Positions 1-4,582 of a DNA stretch of 5,136 bases are shown here, one piece after another. The position numbers were made by a program, and so were the translations under genes. The DNA comes from Pontiella desulfatans (GTDB lineage Bacteria > Verrucomicrobiota > Kiritimatiellia > Kiritimatiellales > Pontiellaceae). The stretch lies in the NCBI GenBank assembly GCA_029287275.1, contig JARFRL010000048.1:1-5136 (forward strand), given 5' to 3'. Every line of letters begins with the position of its first letter. Position 1 is the stretch's first letter. The notes under the pieces were generated by a model. The model was not told the DNA's origin, did not search any database, and was given only the letters and a program-made list of their open reading frames with translations.

Positions 1-44
1 ATCGCGACGCGCCCTTTGGAACCTTTTTGGTCTTGATTTGACAT
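1..44 (-). CDS. Possible N-terminal fragment of an unidentified gene, cut by the left edge
   Basis: On the minus strand an ATG at 44-42 opens a frame that stays open to the window edge, beginning MSNQDQKGSKGRVA. The same frame is also open upstream of that ATG back to a TAA near 94, and those upstream codons are mostly GC-ending and read like protein (for example ERDYLPRM). They contain no ATG, GTG or TTG start. No Shine-Dalgarno sequence sits in front of the ATG at 44. It could be the start of a downstream gene, the tail of a decayed gene, or chance. Fourteen codons are too few to identify a family, so no function is proposed. Confidence 0.22.
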   Translation of the reverse strand, partial: MSNQDQKGSKGRVA

Positions 45-98
45 GCGCGGAAGATAGTCGCGCTCCGAATGCTTGGCAAGTTCGGCTCGTCGTTAAAA

Positions 99-341
99 TC
101 ATTCTCCCGAACGATCGTCCGGCTCCGGATCTTCGATGATGAAGGATTTATGTAGCGGATTGCCGCAGAGCGTCATCCCCCCGTAGGTGGCGACGTGCCG
201 GCAGGCCTCGTGGTCCTCGCAAAGGCAGACCGAATATTCCGGAAGAAAAGCCGAGGTCGCGCAATCGGAGAAATCTTCTTTCCACACGCGCTCCACGCCA
301 CGCTCCTCTTTCCGACTTGTTTTGTTTAAACACCAACGCAT
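99..341 (-). CDS. Small Cys/His-rich hypothetical protein (80 aa)
   Basis: I do not recognise this protein. I chose the ATG at 341 because an AAGGA Shine-Dalgarno sits five bases before it. An in-frame ATG at 374 would add 11 residues but has no such site. The N-terminal third is charged and basic (about residues 6-22). The middle is a cysteine/histidine cluster, with C39-x-C41-x5-C47-x11-C59 and H44, H49 and H64 nearby, plus isolated C4 and C27. The tail is acidic (EDPEPDD). The cluster pattern is compatible with a zinc- or iron-sulfur-binding site, but that is inference. No signal peptide or membrane segment is visible. It is transcribed divergently from the ribbon-helix-helix gene at 506, with an AT-rich gap between them. 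It could be an orphan accessory gene. Codons are mainly GC-ending, supporting real coding. Confidence 0.55.
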   Translation of the reverse strand: MRWCLNKTSRKEERGVERVWKEDFSDCATSAFLPEYSVCLCEDHEACRHVATYGGMTLCGNPLHKSFIIEDPEPDDRSGE

Positions 342-351
342 GTACTTCCTT
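342..351 (-). promoter_or_regulatory. Ribosome-binding site deciding the start of the Cys-rich gene
   Basis: Read on the minus strand, AAGGAAGTAC runs directly into the ATG at 341-339. The AAGGA core lies five bases from the start codon, which is good spacing. The alternative upstream ATG at 374-372 is preceded by ACATCACGATAA, which has no purine-rich site, so the shorter 80-residue protein is preferred. Confidence 0.5.
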
Positions 352-431
352 GCGAGCAGGTCTAACGACTCCATTTATCGTGATGTTTTCAAAGTCGGTG
401 AAACCCGTAAAGATGATCACGCGAATATTAT

Positions 432-488
432 TAGTAGTTTTTACTAGACTCCGCTGATGGATAATACTAAACATGATATTCTTTACTA
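432..488. promoter_or_regulatory. AT-rich divergent control region with TAGTA/TACTA repeats; possible operator
   Basis: The gap between the two divergent small genes is AT-rich. It carries an inverted pair, TAGTA (432-436) and TACTA (442-446), then further TACTA copies at 465-469 and 484-488. Two of these sit in a longer shared TTTACTA (440-446 and 482-488). A possible -10 element, GATAAT (460-465), lies between them, about 40 bases before the ATG at 506. I see no good -35 match. Ribbon-helix-helix proteins typically bind short repeated sites in their own promoters, so autoregulation by the adjacent gene is a reasonable inference. AT-richness alone could produce some of these matches. Confidence 0.35.
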
Positions 489-505
489 AATTAGAGAGGT
501 ATAAC

Positions 506-688
506 ATGGCTACAAATCCTATTGGGAAAAACACGAAAACCATTGGTATCAACATGTCCAAGAAGATGGCGGATGAACTGGAAGACCGCGCCGCTTCGAT
601 GCATCTTTCTACGAGCAAGTACTGCAAAGTCATCCTGACGCAGTGGCTGAGCTCTGGGCAAAAGCTGACGCTGCAAGAGAAGAAGTAG
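506..688 (+). CDS. Ribbon-helix-helix (CopG/Arc-like) DNA-binding protein, 60 aa
   Basis: This is a small predicted transcriptional regulator. The start at 506 is preceded by AGAGAGG with good spacing. An in-frame ATG at 473 would add 11 residues and lacks a comparable site. Residues 10-16 (TKTIGIN) form the expected N-terminal beta strand that enters the DNA major groove. Residues 18-33 (SKKMADELEDRAAS) fit helix A. STSKYCKVILTQWL (about residues 35-48) fits helix B, with the usual Ser/Thr cap and buried hydrophobics. The C-terminus is short and charged (LTLQEKK). Such proteins act as dimers or higher oligomers and often repress their own promoter or serve as antitoxins. No toxin gene follows, because an intrinsic terminator lies 30 bases downstream, so a toxin-antitoxin role is not supported here. 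The family call is by pattern only; the target is unknown. Confidence 0.75.
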   Translation: MATNPIGKNTKTIGINMSKKMADELEDRAASMHLSTSKYCKVILTQWLSSGQKLTLQEKK

Positions 689-718
689 ACTTTCCTTGTT
701 GAATCAAGGCTGACCACG

Positions 719-745
719 GGTCCCCTTCGGGGGACCTTTTTATTT
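719..745 (+). terminator. Intrinsic terminator with UUCG tetraloop
   Basis: A seven-base-pair stem (719-725 with 730-736, GGTCCCC/GGGGACC) closes a UUCG loop flanked by C and G, the unusually stable tetraloop configuration. A T-run follows (737-741, then ATTT). It ends the transcript of the ribbon-helix-helix gene 30 bases after its stop codon. The minus-strand side lacks a U-tract, so it looks unidirectional. Confidence 0.9.
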
Positions 746-782
746 AGTCCGGTCCGCTTCGCGACCCATTCGAGAAGGACGG

Positions 783-809
783 GAAAACGCGGGCTGAAAA
801 ACGCGAGCT
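783..809. repeat. Imperfect tandem repeat, two copies of about 13-14 bases
   Basis: GAAAACGCGGGCT (783-795) is followed directly by GAAAAACGCGAGCT (796-809). The copies differ by one inserted A and one G-to-A change. They lie just upstream of the TTGACA -35 element at 816. They might be a small duplication or a binding site upstream of the promoter. Nothing else in the sequence supports a function. Confidence 0.4.
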
Positions 810-815
810 TAGCCT

Positions 816-844
816 TTGACAAGCACGGATGGAGGGGTTAAGTT
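816..844 (+). promoter_or_regulatory. Sigma-70-type promoter of the small basic protein gene
   Basis: A perfect -35 hexamer TTGACA (816-821) is followed after 17 bases by TAAGTT (839-844), a modest -10. Transcription would start near 851, giving a leader of about 35 bases before the ATG at 887. Short GGGG (834-837) and CCCC (845-848) arms flank the -10 and could be an operator or chance. The rest of the 689-886 gap holds the upstream terminator and an imperfect tandem repeat at 783-809. Confidence 0.6.
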
Positions 845-886
845 CCCCGATCATTTTTTGGAAAACCAAACGACGGAGAGTTTACC

Positions 887-1042
887 ATGTCCATGCACAG
901 CAGTTTGAAAGGCGCGTCCAAGATCCGCGCCAAACGTAACGTTTTGAAGCGCTTCGAGCGCATTGAAAGCCTGAAAAAAGAAGGTCGTTGGAAAGAAGGC
1001 GACCGCGCCCACGGTCTGCCGAAGACCAAGCCCGAAGATTAA
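887..1042 (+). CDS. Small basic protein, PVC-superphylum signature family (51 aa)
   Basis: This lysine/arginine-rich protein matches, by recognition, the small basic protein family restricted to the Planctomycetes-Verrucomicrobia-Chlamydiae superphylum. The N-terminal MSMHSSLK, the central RNVLKRFERIESLKKEGRW (residues 17-35), and the EGD...HGLPKTK ending (residues 37-48) all fit that family. The family is short and highly conserved and has been proposed to act with nucleic acids or the ribosome; its exact role is unsettled. The start is supported by GGAG at 875-878, eight bases upstream, and by the family's usual N-terminus; M3 is a less likely alternative. It has its own promoter (TTGACA at 816) and its own terminator (1064-1096), consistent with an independent, probably highly expressed gene. 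There is no signal peptide or membrane segment. Strong internal similarity to the family makes chance coding unlikely despite the size. Confidence 0.88.
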   Translation: MSMHSSLKGASKIRAKRNVLKRFERIESLKKEGRWKEGDRAHGLPKTKPED

Positions 1043-1063
1043 TTCGGCGGCGCGTTTCAGGCG

Positions 1064-1096
1064 AAGCACTCCAGGCGCGGCCGGGAGTGCTTTTTT
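1064..1096 (+). terminator. Intrinsic terminator of the small basic protein gene
   Basis: The stem AAGCACTCC (1064-1072) pairs with GGAGTGCTT (1084-1092) around an 11-base GC-rich loop, and the T-run is 1091-1096. It sits 21 bases after the small basic protein stop codon. The next gene starts only about 19 bases after the T-run, leaving no room for a promoter in between. Confidence 0.88.
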
Positions 1097-1114
1097 ATTG
1101 TTTGGATGACTTTC

Positions 1115-1870
1115 ATGGCTGATCACGAACAGATTCGACTTCAAAAATATCTGGCCGACTGCGGGCTCGGATCGCGGCGGTTTTGCGCGACGCTGATCAC
1201 CGCGGGCCGCGTTAGCGTCGACGGCGCGGTCGTCCGCGAGCTCGGAACCAAAGTCGTTCCGTCCACGAGCAAGGTGATCTGCAATGGCAAACCGGTCTCC
1301 CGCGAGGCATCCGTCACCCTGTTGCTGAACAAGCCTCCGAAAGTGATCTGCACGTCCGACGATCCGCAAGGCAGAACCACCGTGTTGGATCTGCTGGAGG
1401 ATTTGCCGGAGCGCGTGTATACCGTCGGCCGCCTCGATTTCATGAGCGAAGGCTTGATCGTGGTGACGAACGACGGGGATCTCGCGCATTCCCTGATGCA
1501 CCCGCGGCATCACGTGGAGAAGATATACAAGGTTTGGATCGATTCGCCCATCGGCTTCCACCAACTTCAGAAAATGAAGCGCGGCATACCGAGCCAAGGC
1601 GAGACCCTGCGGGTGCTGAATATCGATGAAGGCGTTCACACGCGCAAAGGCGTGGAATACACCATCACGCTGGGCGAAGGGAAAAACCGGCACATTCGCC
1701 GCCTGATGGAGCACTTCGACAAAAAAGTGTTCCGGCTTATGCGCGTGGCGATCGGTCCGTTGCGCGTCGACGATCTCAAAACGGGCGAATGGCGCCGCGC
1801 CAAGCCGGCCGAGCTGAAAATATTGCGACAAGCCGTGCGCGAGGCGCGAAGCGAGACAGAAAACAAATAA
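1115..1870 (+). CDS. rluB: Pseudouridine synthase, RsuA/RluB family (about 251 aa)
   Basis: The enzyme isomerises a uridine in ribosomal RNA to pseudouridine; the closest functional match is RluB of 23S rRNA. An N-terminal S4 RNA-binding domain covers about residues 7-60 (IRLQKYLADCGLGSRR, then AGRVSVDG). The catalytic domain follows, with the aspartate D108 in the conserved VGRLDFMSEGL motif followed by TNDGDLA. The family's C-terminal signature is EGKNRHIRRL (about residues 188-197) then MRVAIGPL. Length resembles the short bacterial RluB/RsuA forms without a long basic tail, so the exact target (23S or 16S) cannot be settled from sequence alone. I prefer the ATG at 1115, which has a weak GGA eight bases upstream. 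An ATG at 1106 in the same frame would add three residues and has no ribosome-binding site. The gene begins just after the terminator of the small basic protein, so its transcription may rely on readthrough or on a promoter inside that gene. Confidence 0.9.
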   Translation: MADHEQIRLQKYLADCGLGSRRFCATLITAGRVSVDGAVVRELGTKVVPSTSKVICNGKPVSREASVTLLLNKPPKVICTSDDPQGRTTVLDLLEDLPERVYTVGRLDFMSEGLIVVTNDGDLAHSLMHPRHHVEKIYKVWIDSPIGFHQLQKMKRGIPSQGETLRVLNIDEGVHTRKGVEYTITLGEGKNRHIRRLMEHFDKKVFRLMRVAIGPLRVDDLKTGEWRRAKPAELKILRQAVREARSETENK

Positions 1871-1881
1871 GCCAATCTCGC

Positions 1882-1911
1882 TTGACGACAAAGACCATAA
1901 ATCACTACCTT
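1882..1911 (+). promoter_or_regulatory. Probable promoter of the methionine operon
   Basis: TTGACG (1882-1887) fits a -35 element, and TACCTT (1906-1911) is a plausible though weak -10 at 18-base spacing. The predicted start near 1918 falls about ten bases before the first helix of the SAM riboswitch, which is where a riboswitch transcript should begin. No terminator is visible after the pseudouridine synthase gene, so readthrough from it is also possible. Confidence 0.5.
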
Positions 1912-1927
1912 ATTTCTCATATTTATA

Positions 1928-2028
1928 GCATTTAGAGTGGCGTGAGGGAACTGGCCCTATGATCGTCCGGCAACCTGAAAATCGGTTAAGGTGCCTAGGC
2001 CAGGCTTCGCGGAGCGAGGCGACGATGT
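1928..2028 (+). promoter_or_regulatory. SAM-I riboswitch aptamer (S-box)
   Basis: The RNA senses S-adenosylmethionine and controls the downstream metY-metX genes. The core matches the SAM-I class. P2 is a kink-turn hairpin: G1944-A1945 faces G1961-A1962, a UAU bulge is at 1958-1960, and GGG 1946-1948 pairs CCC 1955-1957. The P2 loop CUGG (1951-1954) can pair with CCAG (2000-2003), the expected pseudoknot. P3 pairs GGC/ACCU (1969-1976) with AGGU/GCC (1989-1995). P4 is seven pairs (2004-2010 with 2014-2020). P1 is short (1928-1932 with 2024-2028). By hand alignment to the Thermoanaerobacter aptamer, the SAM-contacting bases are kept: G1935, C1971, A1972, A1973, U1992, G1993, U1931 and U2026. 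The kink-turn argues against SAM-IV. P1 is weaker than usual, which is the main oddity. Confidence 0.93.
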
Positions 2029-2116
2029 GTTCCCGAAAACGGGAAAATGTTCGATCTCTTTCCTGAAGGCGTCCCTCGTCGCGCGGACTATTAAAAACCC
2101 GAAAGGAAATGAGAAC
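2029..2116 (+). promoter_or_regulatory. Riboswitch expression platform; predicted sequestration of the metY ribosome-binding site
   Basis: TCTCTTTCCT (2055-2064) can pair with AGGAAATGAGA (2104-2114) in ten base pairs with one bulged U (2110), covering the metY Shine-Dalgarno sequence just before the ATG at 2117. A second hairpin, TTCCCG/CGGGAA with an AAAA loop (2030-2045), follows the aptamer directly. No U-run follows either hairpin, so control is probably at translation, not by termination. GGGAAA (2041-2046) could instead pair with TTTCCT (2059-2064) and free the ribosome-binding site. These structures were found by eye and not energy-calculated. Confidence 0.6.
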
Positions 2117-3397
2117 ATGAGCAAACTGGAAACCAAATGCCTGCACGCCGGATACGAGACCGTTGAAGGCAGCACCAAGTCGCACGCCGTGCCGCTATAC
2201 CGCACCGCCGCCTATCGGTTCGACAGCACGGAACACGCCGCCAATCTTTTCACGCTCAAGGAACTGGGCAACATCTACACGCGGCTCATGAACCCGACCA
2301 CCGACGTGCTCGAGCAACGCGTCGCGGCGCTGGAAGGCGGAGCCGCCGCGCTCGCCCTCTCCTCCGGCACCAGCGCGGTTTTCTACAGCATCATCAACCT
2401 CGCGAAATCCGGCGACGAAATCGTCTCCGCCAACAACCTCTACGGCGGAACCTACACGCAGTTCAACGACATCCTGCCGGGCATGGGCATCAACGTGAAC
2501 TTCGTCGACCCCACCGACCCGAAGAACTTCGAGGCCGCGATCACCGATAAAACCAAAGCGCTCTATTGCGAGTCCGTCGGCAATCCGCTGCTCGACGTGG
2601 TCGACATCCAGGCCATCGCCGACATCGCGCACGCGCACGGCCTGCCGTTGATCGTCGACTCCACCTTCACCACGCCCGCGCTCTGCCGCCCGCTCGAACA
2701 CGGCGCGGACATCGTCGTGCACTCGCTGACCAAATGGATGGGCGGGCACGGCACGGGCATCGGCGGAATCGTGGTCGACTCCGGCAAGTTCGATTGGACC
2801 ACCGGCAAACATCCCCTGCTCTCCGAGCCGGAACCGAGCTACTGGAACGTCAGCTTCGCGAACGATCTCGGCGATCTCGCGCCCCTCGCCTACATCTTGC
2901 GCATGCGGTTGATTCCGCTCCGCAACCTCGGCGCGTGCATCGCGCCGGACAACGCCTGGATGGCGCTGCAAGGCATCGAAACGCTCGGCCTGCGCATGGA
3001 GCGTCATTCCCAAAACGGGCTGGCCGTCGCGAAACATCTTCAAAACCACGACAAGGTCGAATGGGTGCGGCATCCCGCGCTCGAAGGCGATCCCTCCAAG
3101 GCGCTCGCGGACACGTATCTTCCCAACGGCGCCGGCGGCATGGTCATCTTCGGCATCAAAGGCGGCGCGGAAGCCGGCAAGAAGTTCATCGAGAAACTCG
3201 AGTTGTTCTCGCATCTCGCGAACGTCGGCGACGCGCGCAGCTTGGCGATTCATCCCGCGACCACGACCCATTCGCAGCTCTCCGAAGAGCAGCAGGCCTC
3301 GGCCCGCATCACGCCGGACCTGGTCCGTCTTTCGGTGGGGCTTGAACACATCGACGATATCCTGTCAGATATCGACCAGGCGTTGGCCAGCGTATAG
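2117..3397 (+). CDS. metY: O-acetylhomoserine sulfhydrylase (aminocarboxypropyltransferase), 426 aa
   Basis: This PLP enzyme of the Cys/Met-metabolism family replaces the acyl group of O-acyl-homoserine with sulfide, giving homocysteine directly. It is cytosolic. Visible landmarks are LHAGYE near the N-terminus (9-14), the phosphate-binding YTRLMNPT (54-61), the SSGTSA turn (82-87), and VDSTF with the PLP-ring aspartate (D181). The PLP lysine K206 lies in VVHSLTKWMGGHG. The C-terminal part has HPATTTHSQL (379-388) and the carboxylate-binding RLSVGLEHIDD (404-414). The length is typical for the family, and the motifs fit sulfhydrylases better than cystathionine synthases, which are usually shorter. 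The ATG at 2117 has AAAGGA about nine bases upstream; an in-frame GTG at 1991 lies inside the riboswitch and is rejected. The SAM-I riboswitch directly upstream and metX downstream confirm the pathway. The acyl donor could be acetyl or succinyl; acetyl is more usual. Confidence 0.95.
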   Translation: MSKLETKCLHAGYETVEGSTKSHAVPLYRTAAYRFDSTEHAANLFTLKELGNIYTRLMNPTTDVLEQRVAALEGGAAALALSSGTSAVFYSIINLAKSGDEIVSANNLYGGTYTQFNDILPGMGINVNFVDPTDPKNFEAAITDKTKALYCESVGNPLLDVVDIQAIADIAHAHGLPLIVDSTFTTPALCRPLEHGADIVVHSLTKWMGGHGTGIGGIVVDSGKFDWTTGKHPLLSEPEPSYWNVSFANDLGDLAPLAYILRMRLIPLRNLGACIAPDNAWMALQGIETLGLRMERHSQNGLAVAKHLQNHDKVEWVRHPALEGDPSKALADTYLPNGAGGMVIFGIKGGAEAGKKFIEKLELFSHLANVGDARSLAIHPATTTHSQLSEEQQASARITPDLVRLSVGLEHIDDILSDIDQALASV

Positions 3398-3408
3398 AAC
3401 ATGAACCG

Positions 3409-3430
3409 GGCCATCCCCGCGGGGATGGCC
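3409..3430. repeat. Perfect 22-base palindrome (hairpin) between metY and metX
   Basis: GGCCATCCCC (3409-3418) and GGGGATGGCC (3421-3430) are exact reverse complements around a two-base centre. In RNA this is a very stable hairpin that starts 11 bases after the metY stop and ends 12 bases before the metX ATG. Only TTT follows, then AAGGA, so it is a poor intrinsic terminator. It more likely stabilises the upstream mRNA, marks a processing point, or tunes metX relative to metY. A DNA-level protein site is also possible. Confidence 0.8.
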
Positions 3431-3433
3431 TTT

Positions 3434-3438
3434 AAGGA
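3434..3438 (+). promoter_or_regulatory. metX: Ribosome-binding site deciding the metX start
   Basis: AAGGA (3434-3438) lies four bases before the ATG at 3443, slightly close but usable. Earlier in-frame ATGs at 3401 and 3425 have no purine-rich site at workable distance, and using either would place part or all of the palindrome 3409-3430 in the coding region. This supports the start at 3443. Confidence 0.55.
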
Positions 3439-3442
3439 TGTA

Positions 3443-4582
3443 ATGGAAGTTAGAACGAAGTTTTTCACATATGGCGAAGACGCCGAATCCCGCCTCGTCC
3501 TGCACGACGGGCGGGATTTTGGTCCCATCACGCTGGCCTACGAAACCTACGGCGAACTCAACGCCGCGAAGGACAACGCGGTGCTGGTGTTCCACGCGCT
3601 GTCGGGCTCGCAACACGTGGCCGGATTCAACCCGGCGGTGCCGGGCGTTGGCGAACGCTGGAACGCCGAATGTCAGTTGGGTTGGTGGAACGAGTTCGTC
3701 GGGCCGGGAAAACCCGTCGACACCGACCGCTTCTTCGTGGTGTGCGCGAACTATCTCGGCGGATGCTACGGAAGCACCGGCCCCTCCTCAACCAATCCCG
3801 AGACCGGCAAGGAATTCGGCGGCGATTTTCCGCGGATCAGCTTTGGCGACATCGTCGACTCGCAGCTCCCGCTCTACGACGAACTGGGCGTGGAAAAATT
3901 CCACGCGGCGATCGGCTCCTCGCTCGGCGGCATGATGGTGATGAACTTCGCGGCGCGCTATCCGGAGCGGGTCGACCGCGTGATTCCCGTGGCCACCGGG
4001 CTTGAATCAACCACGCTCACCCGCGTGCACAACCTCGAGCAGATTCTCGCGATCGAAAACGATCCGAACTACAACAACGGTCATTACTACGACGGCCCCG
4101 CCCCGCTGCGCGGACTGGCGCTGGCCCGCATGATCTCGCACAAAACCTTCGTGTCGCTTCAGGCCATGGAAGCCCGCATGACCGACAAGTGCGAACAGGA
4201 GCAGGACGAATTCTCGTGGTACAAAATCCGAACGCCGCTGGAATCCTACATCCTCCACCAAGGGCGCAAGTTCCTGCGCCGCTTCGACGCCAACACCTAC
4301 CTCTATCTCGTCGCGGCCTGGACCAACCAAAACCTCGCCCGCGACATGGGCGTCGACTATCCGGAGGTGTTCGCGAACTGCGGGCATCAGGAATACCTCG
4401 TGTTCAGCATCGATTCCGACTGTTGCTTCTACCCCGAGGAACAGGAGTTCCTGCGCGACAAGCTGGCGGAAGCCGGCCTGAAGCATGAATACATCGCCGT
4501 CCGCTCCGACAAAGGGCACGACTCGTTTCTGCTCGAGCCGGAGCTCTACGCCGAACCCATCAAAACCATGCTCGAAAAATGA
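3443..4582 (+). CDS. metX: Homoserine O-acetyltransferase, alpha/beta-hydrolase type (379 aa)
   Basis: The enzyme transfers an acyl group, normally acetyl from acetyl-CoA, to homoserine, making the substrate for MetY. From the 3443 start, LAYETYGELN (31-40) and FHALSGSQHVAG (50-61, oxyanion region) open the alpha/beta-hydrolase fold. The MetX signatures WWNEFVGPGK (81-90) and GGCYGSTGP (106-114) follow. The nucleophile is S160 in GSSLGGM; the other triad members are probably D326 in IDSD and H359 in KGHDSFL. Length is normal and the gene is intact. The two residues after the catalytic Asp are Cys-Cys, where a hydrophobic or aromatic residue is more familiar. Some MetX proteins use succinyl-CoA, and donor choice cannot be fixed here. 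The next gene starts within its stop codon. Regulation is presumably by the operon's SAM riboswitch, modulated by the palindrome upstream. Confidence 0.94.
   Translation: MEVRTKFFTYGEDAESRLVLHDGRDFGPITLAYETYGELNAAKDNAVLVFHALSGSQHVAGFNPAVPGVGERWNAECQLGWWNEFVGPGKPVDTDRFFVVCANYLGGCYGSTGPSSTNPETGKEFGGDFPRISFGDIVDSQLPLYDELGVEKFHAAIGSSLGGMMVMNFAARYPERVDRVIPVATGLESTTLTRVHNLEQILAIENDPNYNNGHYYDGPAPLRGLALARMISHKTFVSLQAMEARMTDKCEQEQDEFSWYKIRTPLESYILHQGRKFLRRFDANTYLYLVAAWTNQNLARDMGVDYPEVFANCGHQEYLVFSIDSDCCFYPEEQEFLRDKLAEAGLKHEYIAVRSDKGHDSFLLEPELYAEPIKTMLEK

Noticed and set aside
1..141. Plus-strand open frame at the left edge
   Set aside because: It has no start in the window, its codons mirror the minus-strand frames, and it overlaps the better-supported Cys-rich gene.
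187..447. 86-codon plus-strand frame opposite the Cys-rich gene
   Set aside because: No ribosome-binding site, no family resemblance, and a tail running through the AT-rich gap. The minus strand has a good AAGGA site and a more structured product.
506..745. Toxin-antitoxin pair built on the ribbon-helix-helix gene
   Set aside because: No toxin-like frame follows before the strong terminator at 719-745, and the divergent Cys-rich protein resembles no toxin family I know.
148..822. Open frame of 224 codons on the minus strand
   Set aside because: It runs through the ribbon-helix-helix gene, its terminator and the AT-rich gap in antisense. Its composition shifts from hydrophobic to Arg-rich along its length, and it overlaps two better-supported small genes.
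851..1891. Long minus-strand frame opposite the small basic protein and pseudouridine synthase genes
   Set aside because: Antisense shadow caused by GC-rich codon bias; the plus-strand products are clear family members.
2030..2050. Hairpin after the aptamer as an intrinsic terminator
   Set aside because: The TTCCCG/CGGGAA stem is only six pairs and is followed by AATGTTCG, with no U-tract.
1991..2116. N-terminal extension of MetY from a GTG at 1991
   Set aside because: The extension would translate part of the riboswitch aptamer and leader. The ATG at 2117 has a ribosome-binding site and gives a normal family N-terminus.
2195..3349. 384-codon minus-strand frame opposite metY
   Set aside because: Antisense shadow, rich in Arg, Val, Asp and Gly, with no recognisable domain; metY is unambiguous on the plus strand.
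3409..3440. metY-metX palindrome as a transcription terminator
   Set aside because: Only three T residues follow and the next gene is a pathway partner, so full termination is unlikely.
3401..3442. metX starts at 3401 or 3425
   Set aside because: Neither has a usable Shine-Dalgarno sequence. The added residues encode part or all of the palindromic hairpin and are not part of the usual MetX N-terminus.
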